Source: Gymnopilus junonius (lineage: Eukaryota > Basidiomycota > Agaricomycetes > Agaricales > Galerinaceae). Taken from it: 64,000 nucleotides of DNA. Position numbers and translations under genes: made by a program. Location: NCBI GenBank assembly GCA_015501075.1, contig JADNYJ010000161.1:22366-86365 (forward strand). Reading direction: 5' to 3'. The notes under the pieces were generated by a model, which was not told the origin of the DNA, did not search any database, and saw only the letters and a list, made by a program, of their open reading frames with translations. Every line of letters begins with the position of its first letter. The first letter of the stretch is position 1. Below are positions 55,494 to 64,000 of this stretch, piece after piece.

Positions 55494-57448
55494 TCACCAT
55501 CTTGGAATTGTTTCAGGCAAATTAGGATTATAAGATCCATTGAAGAAAGGGAACTCTTCTGATGCTGCTCCGCCCACCTGCCAAAAATGCTGGATAACAT
55601 CAAACAGTCTGTTCGCTTCATCAAACCTCTCATTCTCCACCCAACCATCGTCCGAGCAGCCTACCGCTATGAGAACAGCCTCATCCCTATCCTTCCGGGT
55701 GTCAGCAGCTACGATTTCTTTCAAGTACTCTTCTTGTTCCTTTTCAGAGTACTCGAGTGGACAAGGCATTGTAGAATGAGGACTCCAGCTTTCCTGTATC
55801 AAGAAAAGATGTCGACGGACTTCTGCAGGCCCTTCAATACTGCAGCGGAGGATGGACCAGAAAAGGCCTGTGATGTCAGGCTTATTTAGAAGAGCCCACC
55901 ACACTTTGCTACGCAGCGAAGATGCACTCTCGATCATTCTGTTGTATAAAAGGCTCCTGTCGATAATTTTGCTATGGATGTCTTGCCGTTCTAGGTTCGC
56001 AGGCGTCTCTTCTGCCTCGTCTTCTCTGCACCATCCTGGTAACACCCAGTGACCGGTCATCTTAGTCGGCCCATCCTTTCTGAATGCTGGAGCCTCCCTG
56101 GATTGCATGAAGATTGGAGCGATAACTGCATTCTGCCAACCAACGATGCTTCTTATGGCTGGACCGGTACCTGGCTCACCTTCATCTGGAAGAATGATCT
56201 TTTCGCGAGAAAGATCTGGATGCTGAAGGACAGGACGCAACATTTCTTCATCCTTGGGGACTAGATCGGGCGCAATTTTTATGCACATTTTGAGGAGATT
56301 TATAGACGCTCTGCCGTCCTCGTCAATCTTGTCACTCCATTCTATTGCCCGCGTTTGGAACTCAGCCGCGCATATTAACATACGTGCAAGATCATTCCGA
56401 AACCCTGATAAATATCAACTTCAACTTCAACAAATATTCAATGAGCTTATGCATTGAGGACTTACACGGACCACGAGCCGCTGGAGCTTCACAACGTCCA
56501 CGACGCCACCAATCACGATGAGCAACTTGCCCTATCCTGAACTTGTGGGAGAGAGCGATCTGCAGCGGGTCTTTCGGAGGCTCAGCATATAGTGGAAAAT
56601 CTCGCAGCTCCATCTCGACGTCGTCGTAGAAATATAACGAGCCATATTGGAAGAACTCTTCCTCCACAAGCGTTTTCTCGATATCGAGCAGTTCGCCCAT
56701 GATGCTCGACATTGTAGAGTCTGGCATCGATAACCACTTGCTCTGCAGGTTGACACCAGGGATGTACTCCGACAGGATATATGGCCACCTGACAGGGCCT
56801 TTGAATGAGCGGTCCCAGGCGAGAATTCGGGGGATCTTGGCCTTCAACTCATCTGCGCTCCCTCCATTATATCGCAGACGGACGTATTCAGTGGTAGCGA
56901 CTTCGCTAGCATGGAAAGCTCTAAATTTCCCGCAAGTGGAGTCGGAATACGGGCCACTAATTCTCGTCCATTGTTGAACTGGAGGTGGAAACCTTGTTCG
57001 TGAATCCTAAAATTTAATCAACACACAGACGGATTTTCAGCGCTACATACATAGGAAAGGAGAGGAAGGATCGTACCATGTCCCATCTCAACCATCTTGG
57101 TACACCTTTGAGCTGAACAAACCTTGCATGCGACTTCTTGAAGGCCGTCGGGGTCAAAGGGTGTATACCGTTTTCTACGATCTACAATAAAGAATTGCAC
57201 AGAGCAAGAGTCGAATCTCAGACAAACTGGAATCTATAATCAGTTAATTACAACGTACTGATTCCATCATTCCATAACCATCGACCACTCGAATGATCAC
57301 AATATAAATCACTCTTCTGCTTCTTCTCATGCTGGGAGGAAATATGTCGCAAAGACAAAGGCCCAGTACGGGCTGATAATCGAGCGGCTGGAGCTCTCAA
57401 CGGTCCATGGATCAAAGAGATCGACGGGAGAATCATTTTCAAGAGCAT
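55494..57448 (-). pseudogene. AIM9-like mitochondrial kinase-fold protein, longest copy (K3)
   Basis: Starts at ATG 57448 with a mitochondrial-type leader (MLLKMILPSISLIHGPLRAP), then DLYCDHSSGRWLWNDGI, RKRYTPFDPDGLQEVACKVC, SEVATTEYVRLRYNGG, SFKGPVRWPYILSEYIPGVN, AAEFQTRAIEWSDKIDEDGR, VLQHPDLSREKIILPDEGEP and SIVGWQNAVIAPIFMQSRE, ending PNLPETIPRW. The order matches AIM9/FMP29 proteins, which have an aminoglycoside-phosphotransferase fold. Compared with fragment K1 it lacks one base near 56974 and another near 56918, which breaks the frame. The catalytic loop reads HPDLSREK where an Asn normally follows, and the metal-binding Asp of the D-W-Q motif is Gly. It therefore looks inactive even if the frame breaks are artefacts. 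Confidence 0.75.
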
Positions 57449-57791
57449 CGGACTGGATAGAGCCTTCAGTAGAAGCGACCTGTCAACCACTTGTTAGATT
57501 CAGAGAGGTTGAATCATCGTCATCGTCACCGTTTCAAGTTCCCAGGCCGATTTTTCAAACTGACTTAGACAATGCAAAACATGTGTAGCATCGTGACTAC
57601 AGTTTTAGGTAAAACGGAAGCCCAAATTACGTTTATCACAAAGTTGAGAGTTGATATCTTGCCATCCTTGATGTAACATTCAATTTCGATCACAATCAAC
57701 AATAATGAATATGCGAAACTGTAAAATTGAACGTCATTAGAAATAAAGGAGCGGGGCATGCGCTTCAACATCGTTTGGACTTCATGAGTTG
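57449..57791. other. 5' region of K3 and duplicated 3' flank of K4
   Basis: Holds the presumed promoter of K3 (57449-57560) and, at 57625-57786, the copy of the kinase 3' flank described at 55197-55365. No other gene is seen. Confidence 0.5.
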
Positions 57792-58061
57792 GATGGACTG
57801 GAAAGGGTCTGTGGTGCCAGGCGTATCCAAAAGAGCCCACCACACTTCCTTGCGCACCAAAGACGCACTCATTCTGTTGTATAAAAGGCTTCGGTCGATA
57901 ATTTTGCTACGGATGTCTTGCCGTTCTAGGTCCGAGGGCGTCTCTTCTGCCTCGTCTTCTCTGCACCATCCTGGTAACACCCAGTGACCGGTCATTTTAG
58001 TTGGCCCATCCTTTTTGAATGCTGGAGCCTCCCCTGACTGCATGAAGAACGGAGCGATAAC
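57792..58061 (-). pseudogene. AIM9-like kinase, 3' fragment (K4)
   Basis: Minus strand, matches K3 from IAPFFMQSGEAPAFKKDGPT through KMTGHWVLPGWCREDEAEET and DIRSKIIDRSLLYNRM to EVWWALLDTP. Homology begins at 58061 and ends near 57792, where the sequence jumps to the shared 3' flank, so about 0.5 kb of the 3' coding end is deleted relative to K3. It is truncated on both sides. Confidence 0.75.
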
Positions 58062-58073
58062 GAAAGTTGGGTG

Positions 58074-59100
58074 ATGACTCCTGATGACTCCAATGTTGGT
58101 GAGTCAGGGCACGCTGGACGGCACAGTGAAACAAGCATTGGATGTCCAATTCTGCTCGCCATTCAAGAGTACGTGCTCAATTTACATCTTGATAGTCTTT
58201 GAATGTCTTCTAAATCAATGATAGGGCTCGCGAAAAAGATACGGATGTTGTAAAACGTCTCCAGGCCTTTGAGAAAAATTATGTTTCAGGAAATCGTTGG
58301 AATTCCCTGCAAAGCCGAGAGAGAAAGAGTGCTGCACGAAGAACATCTCGGTATGAGAAGATCCAGGACATCGATGCTGCAAGAAAGCAGTACAGGGATT
58401 TGGAAATCGAAATCAAGAGGTTAACAGCGTTGAAGAAGGACTCCCGTGGGCAGAGCAAGGTTCTAGAAGCACGCATTGCCGCCATACATGTGACTACTCC
58501 AGGCACTCCCTTCGACAAGGTCAAACTTGATAAAGAGAAGTTGAGTCTTAAGAAAGAGAACGACAAGCTTCTGAAGGGTCGGAGAGGACAGAAGACCTTG
58601 AAGCAGAAATGCAGGAGCTGAAGGATGGTCCTCTCAAGACGGCTAGGGTACATGATCCCAGACCTCGCCAGATGGAGTCACCTCCGAAAGAAGTCATGCT
58701 CACTGAACATCCGGAAGCTGCCAAGGATACTACTCCCGCTGCTGTGACGGAACCACCATTCAGTGCCCTTGAGAACATCCCAAGCAGTGAAGGTTCTGAT
58801 TACACCGAATATCAGGACTTGCCAGACATTCATGAACTTGGCTCCGACTTCACATATTTGCACCACGACGATTCCTTGACACCTTCGCAAGCTCGAGGAT
58901 TTGAGATAGGCTCCGACTTCACATATTCGCATCACAATGATTCCTTGACACCTTCGCAAGCTCGAGGATTCGAAATAGGCCCAGAAGATCCAACTACTAA
59001 TACTCCCTGGGAGATTGATCCGGAATGCGAGAGGATCCTAGATCGGTTTCTTGCCTTATTCCCTGAAGAGTTGTATCCTTCAAGATTTGCATGTACTTAA
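58074..59100 (+). CDS. Coiled-coil protein with a tandem 23-residue repeat, frame shifted
   Basis: Starts at ATG 58074 (MTPDDSNVGESGHAGRHSET), intron at about 58171-58227, then AREKDTDVVKRLQAFEKNYV, a basic segment (RERKSAARRTSRYEKIQDID) and a long coiled coil (LDKEKLSLKKENDKL). One base appears lost near 58575. In the next frame the helix continues SERTEDLEAEMQELKDGP, followed by an acidic region and two copies of a 23-residue unit starting GSDFTYLHHDDSLTPSQARG, to a stop near 59100. No family is recognised. It is wedged between kinase fragments K4 and K5 on the opposite strand. Confidence 0.45.
58840..58977 (+). repeat. Tandem 69-bp repeat, two copies
   Basis: Units 58840-58908 and 58909-58977 differ at only a few bases and keep the reading frame, giving two nearly identical 23-residue segments. 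A third copy would begin at 58978 (ggc) but diverges at once. Confidence 0.8.
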
Positions 59101-59284
59101 AATATAACATTAGTAATACTTTTTATACACATTTTCTCGTTTAAAGGGCGGGAAAGGGCACAGAAGGGGCGCGGGAAATGCGCCCAGCGTGACAGGGCAG
59201 CCCGAAGACTTTTTTTATGGGATTGGGTCTAGGCCGACTTTCTTTATGGGAATCCGATCCCATTCCCATAAGCTTGGCCGCCCC
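59101..59284. other. Short spacer
   Basis: 3' flank of the coiled-coil gene up to the end of kinase fragment K5. Two similar phrases, tttttatgggattgg and tttctttatgggaatcc, occur here. Confidence 0.4.
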
Positions 59285-59550
59285 TCTTCGTACACCTTTG
59301 AGCTGGACAGGCCCGGCATGCGACTTCCTGAAGACCGTCGGGGTTGAAGGGTGTATAACGCTTTCTACGATCTACAGTAAAATTGCATAGAGTAAGAGCA
59401 GAACGTCAAGCAAACTGGAATTTATAATTAATTGATTGCACACACTGATTTGGTCATTCCACAGCCATCGACCACTTGAATGACCAGAACATAAGTCGCT
59501 GTTCTGCAGGTTGGATGAAAGATGTCGCACAGACAAAGGGGTTGCATGTG
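59285..59550 (-). pseudogene. AIM9-like kinase, 5' fragment (K5)
   Basis: Minus strand, two exon remnants: VRHLSSNLQNSDLCSGHSSG followed by RWLWNDQI, then after the intron RKRYTPFNPDGLQEVACRAC and PAQRCT. Homology stops at 59285. The same part is present in K1 and K3. On the same strand, K4 provides a 3' piece, but about 220 codons between them are missing. Confidence 0.75.
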
Positions 59551-60057
59551 GCAGCCATATGTGTAGTAGAAGATGAAGCTGGAATAGGTAGATGAGAATG
59601 ATAGTTGTCAGCGGCGTCATGTACCCAATTATGTAAGAATCTCCTTCCTCAAGCACAGAACGCTATGACCATAAGCAACAGCCCAGGAACGGCTGAGCAG
59701 TGGTTGAATAATACTAGACATTGTGAGCACCACAACAGTTAAAGATCAACAAATTTGACTCGAATATGTACCCTTTGAAGTTTGAAAGAAAAATACAATG
59801 ATGTGGGGTGTTGAACCTGAACGAAAGCAGAAGTGCCTACATAATATTTACAACAAAAATAGGAAGTGGTCAATGGGTCAATAATTAATCTAAGATGTAA
59901 GTTCAATTGGGGATTTAGTGATCGAAACAAAAGAAGAAGGAAGCAAAAAAGGGAATAAAAAATGAAAAATATCGTAAAAAGTACCATAAATCTGAATAAA
60001 AAATCGTACTAGTTGTCATGAACAGGGAATGAATGTGTAGTAGAGTGGGAATAGTAC
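59551..60057. other. Intergenic, nothing recognised
   Basis: AT-rich spacer between the kinase fragment and the 3' end of the large Ser/Pro-rich gene. Confidence 0.35.
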
Positions 60058-63000
60058 CTAGAACGGAGGGGCAGGAACATTAGGTGGAAGAGGTGGAGAC
60101 CGACTCGACCGACCCGCAGCAGCAACAGATGCCGCATTCTGGTTGACGCCGAACATCACCGACTCGTTCATCTCATCTTGGGGTGTCGGAGGGATAGGCG
60201 GAAGATGCGTCTGATAAGCACGGCCCTGAGATTCAAGCTCTCTCTGACTGTGTGCCTCGTCGAAATAGGAACTGATAATCGACATATGATGCTTGACTGA
60301 CAGATCATCCTTTGGAGGAGCGGGGAAATCTGACAAACCCGACATACGCGATGCAGTCGACGTGGTCATGTAACTGCTTCTGGTCGCCTCCGTCGGTGGT
60401 TGAAGAGAATTCGAAGAAACGACGCGATCTTGGCTTTGGGGGCTTTGAAGACCACTAGAGCGACGTTGTTCTTGTCGATTGTGCACGAATGCAGATTGTT
60501 CAACGGAGAGGTGGTGACTTGAAGAGATGGTAGGCGGCGTGGAGACAGATTCAACCCTGCCGACCCTGAAGACAGCTGTGATATAAAGTCAGTATTCATG
60601 AAACAATGACAGGCTAGGAATAACGTGACGCACCAGTAGGATCATCATCCTCCACTGTAGCCTCAATGAAACTCGACGCTCGAGAGGACTGCACATCCTC
60701 AGGCAACGTTTCGCTTGGTTGGAAGGCATGAATCTGCTGATGCTCATCCAATGCCATATGCATACTGGCCCTATTTATAACATCACCCTCCCTGGCAGAT
60801 TCGCCTACAGACGACGCCTCTTCAAACACGAACTGCAGGCTACTCCCATCTGTGGGCTTCCGAAGCGTACCGCGGCGGAAAGAAGATGTTGGAGATTGTG
60901 AAAACTGGCTACTAGTTCGCTCTCCTAACCTCTCCAGAGCCATGGCCTCAAACTCGTCTGTGAGCTGGCGTGCTAGGCTTGTAAGGCTGCTGTTCCCAGT
61001 ACGCCTATTAGGCATGAGGTCCCATGGCGTTGAGGACCTATTTGGTGGAGAAGGAGTCTCAGGTAAGGCAGCTTCATTTGGCGTCCTTCCGGTAATATTA
61101 GGATTAGGCCGATAAAATAAGTCTTGAAATCCTTCCAGGTCATGTGGACTGCCAAGAGGTCGCGGCGATTCCGGAGGAGATGATTCTGCAGTAGCAGCAG
61201 ACTGCTCTCTCTCTGTGGGCGGCGCAGGGGGATATTCCAACTGTGAATAAGTGCTTGGGTGATTGGTTGAAGGGTCGAAAAGTTTCTGGGCTTCTTCCGA
61301 TTTCGGGTCCAACTGGAACCCATTCCTTCGAGTTCGGTAGCCGAACTCGGGCAATTCCAACTCATTCTGCCTCTGTTCCTCCCAGCTCGAATCCTCCGAA
61401 GGTTGTTGTGGAGGCGACGCATTACTACCTCCACTAGCGCTTGCAGTGGAATGACCCTGGCTCCCTCCATACCGCGTCGCATTCACCAAAGCCTCTCCAA
61501 GTCCCACAGTATCATTGATAACGATTGACTGCCTATCCTGACTGGGTGACGCAAGGCCGTTCTCAGGGAGGAAAGGCGAGTACTTCAAATCATCCGGCAA
61601 AATCTCTCTCACCACGCCTGGAGACAGCTGAGCCCACATCTTTGAAGGATGAGGCGTGGCGTCGTCGGAGCGGTATTGCGCAATCAGGCCGTTCGCATCA
61701 AGATAGCTGTCCCGATTTGACTGCAATGGTTGTGCATAAGGATGGAGGACCATGTGTGGGGGAAGTTTATGCCTGGCAACGTTGTCTGGAATTTGCGGTC
61801 CTTTCAGCCCTGTGTTGACGGATGGATGAGGACCAGCATATTCCGCAGCGCGGGGCTGCTGCTCGGAAGATGAAGGGGCAGGAACACTGCTGAAGGATAA
61901 TCCACCTTGGGCGTAAGGGTGGTTGGGTATATAATCCGACGCCTCCTCTGGAGGAGTGCCCAGAGCGATCCCCACTTTGGAATCGCTCAACCTGGAATCA
62001 GCAGGCGACGGTGTTTGCCTGGTCTGAACAGGGTGCTGAAGTTGGTGCACAGTCAACCCACGATCGACAGGGATAAAAGCCGGATCTGCAAGCCTGATGA
62101 CCTTCGTTTCATTCCGCTGCAACGCCCCTTCCAGATCCCCGATTTTATTACTGCCTCTCTCCCCTATCACCGACTCGCCATTTTCGGAAGGATACCCACA
62201 AATCACGGTACTCTTTGCCATCTTGATAGCGGACTTGCCCCACGAGTCGTTCCGGGAATGCTTTCTTGAATGAGTCTTATGGGTGTTGGATGACATTGTA
62301 GTCGTCTTCGCCAGCGAGTTGTTATGAGAGTGGGTCCGTCTAGATCTCTCACTCGGCATCGTCGTGGTATGGGCATCACTGAAGTAGCCTGTGCTGGGTT
62401 TGCTCGGGACGATGGTAGGCGTCTCAGGCTGAGCCCCTAGACAAGCCCGCGCAGCGATATATTCCACGCTAGATTGATGCTGATGCTTGGCTTGCTGCTG
62501 TCGACCTTTCTGTGTCAAAGACTTGGCTCTCGTTCTCGACATGCTTCTTGCACGCTTGTTGCCCCAAGAATTGGTCGCTTGCATCTGCCATTCTCGTCTT
62601 TGACTCTCCAACAACTCGCCTTCACGCAGGACACTGGAAATTAACGTACACATTAGTCAAATCTGGGAAAGTATAAATGAAAACTATAGTGACTTACTGC
62701 GCTAGCGATGGTGTGGGAGTAGGCAGAGCCAAATCGTCCTGAGCAAAGCTCTTTGGTCTAGGCGGCCTAAGCGTTTGTGTTGGAGCTCCAGGCCGCGGAA
62801 CCTGAGGTTCCCTAGAAGAAGCTAGAGGATGCTGGATATCTTCCGCCTTCTTCTTACCCTTGTTCAAATCCACCAATGAGCGTGAATGTGCCAAAACACG
62901 AGAAGCAATACCTGCTTCTCGTTTCTGCTGCTGCTCGGCGTCCGAACCAAAGTCTTGTCCAAGAGGCGTACTAGGCGGGCTAACGATCCTGCCGCTGCTT

Positions 63001-64000
63001 TCCGGTATAGGGCCCTCCACAGGATCTTGTTTCAACTTCAACCTGGGGCGGGGAATAGAAGGGCATCACACCATGTCTCAGCCGATAACCACCTATCCTT
63101 GCCCTTCGGGAACGAAAAGCCAGGCGAGTTCTTGTGTGCATTAGTAGTGACCAGACCAGTCATAGTAGGGACCTTGATACGCAAATCAGGGGTCGACGCT
63201 GGGCTCTTCAGCGACCTGACTCCAGCAGAACCTGGAGAGAAAGCAGGATGAACAGCGTCTGCGCTATTAGGACCCGGTTGCTGGTGGTGACTCGGTGTCG
63301 TAAATGTCAACCAGGGTGGATTAAAAGGGCCTGCAACTGGAAATTGAGTGGCAGATGTTGGCGGTGTGGGTACTGGTGGTGCCGTACGCGGTGGATCTGG
63401 TATGAGAACTTGTGGGAATACGTAGGCGTAGGGATGCCCGGATGTGGTTGATGCAGAATTTTGTCGAGAGACGGTGTTGTACTCTCGTTGTTGTTGAAGG
63501 GAATTAGAGGTGTGGGAGCCGTGAGAGGAGTTGGATGAAGGCTGGGTGTAGGCAAGAGGATGGTGCCCGTGGACATCCTCTTTGGTGATAAGGGTAGAGT
63601 AGTAGGAATTGTAGTAGTCGTCTTCGTCTGTGGCTGTCACGCTTGTTTTGTTCGTCTGGCGAAGCTTGCTATCATTGCTGAAACCAAAGGGACGTCTGGA
63701 GCGTCTAGAGTCGGTGGAAGTACTCCTGCGGGGCTGGGGTGATTCTACACGTTGGACAGCCTTCTCTGATTTATTGGGTCTCAGTGTCCTACGACCAGAA
63801 AAGGTCCGCTCAACAGACAAAGCAGGCGAGGAAGCAGTTTTCCTGACCAAACCACCGAGACTGAAGATGCTCGCGAGGCTGATCCGGTTTGCATCCCTTG
63901 AATTACGGACGTTGGGCATTGGCGACTCTCCAACACCGCCCACGGAATCAAGGTTGATATAGGATGGAACAGGAGGGCGAAGAGAAGATGATATTGTTGA
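60058..64000 (-). CDS. Large Ser/Pro-rich disordered protein, 5' end outside the window
   Basis: Four exons fit one frame: the right edge to 63093, 63042-62698, 62633-60634 and 60575-60058, with introns of 50, 64 and 58 nt. That gives 1256 residues without the N-terminus. The sequence is dominated by Ser, Pro, Thr and Gln (SSTPWDLMPNRRTGNSSL, PPLPPNVPAPPF at the end) with basic patches (RSMSRTRAKSLTQKGRQQQ) and acidic spots (EATVEDDDPTGA). No folded domain is visible. Such proteins in fungi are often signalling, polarity or cell-wall regulators, but I do not assign a function. The frame is perfectly kept over nearly 4 kb. Confidence 0.75.

Overview
This is a piece of a nuclear chromosome from a filamentous fungus, almost certainly a mushroom-forming basidiomycete (Agaricomycetes). 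Nearly every gene is cut by many short (about 50-65 nt) GT-AG introns, two genes encode the basidiomycete seven-helix DUF6533-type membrane protein, and the mobile elements are a Ty3/gypsy chromovirus, a hAT element and a long-TIR Mutator-like element. There is no prokaryotic, organellar or viral backbone, no rRNA, no CRISPR array and no tRNA that I can support. Exon boundaries below were worked out by hand.

Layout. (1) 0-14 kb: a Ran-binding (RanBD1) protein, two DUF6533-type membrane proteins, a decayed M3 metallopeptidase and a frame-broken perilipin-like lipid-droplet gene. (2) 14-23 kb: an intact DEDDy 3'-5' exonuclease and an intact protein-L-isoaspartate methyltransferase lie beside three copies of a WD40/beta-propeller-like family on the minus strand. 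One copy is split by a young 2.35-kb long-TIR element with a 9-bp target duplication. (3) 23-31 kb is a solid block of intact housekeeping genes on the plus strand: a Gbp2/Hrb1-like RS/RRM protein, an MFSD5-like transporter and the mitochondrial p32/MAM33 protein. (4) 31-48 kb is a nested transposon zone: a 7.3-kb degenerate gypsy chromovirus with an antisense Cys-rich gene, a 234-bp TA-flanked MITE, a 3.35-kb nearly intact hAT element, an HMG-box remnant and half of an MFS transporter. Its two edges are formed by complementary halves of one AIM9-like kinase gene. (5) 48-60 kb: a TPS2-type trehalose-phosphate phosphatase with many single-base frame breaks, a full-length but damaged AIM9-like kinase copy, two more kinase fragments and a coiled-coil gene. 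(6) 60-64 kb: a large Ser/Pro-rich protein that runs off the right edge.

Three themes stand out. First, repeated insertion into gene-family members leaves readable target duplications, and in several cases an empty site can be read. Second, the two gypsy LTRs differ almost only at CpG sites, a methylation-decay or RIP-like footprint, and many pol stop codons look like CGA to TGA changes. Third, several conserved genes (M3 peptidase, perilipin, TPS2, kinase) are broken mainly by single-base losses, often in base runs, while neighbouring genes are perfectly intact. That contrast needs read-level checking before these genes are called dead.
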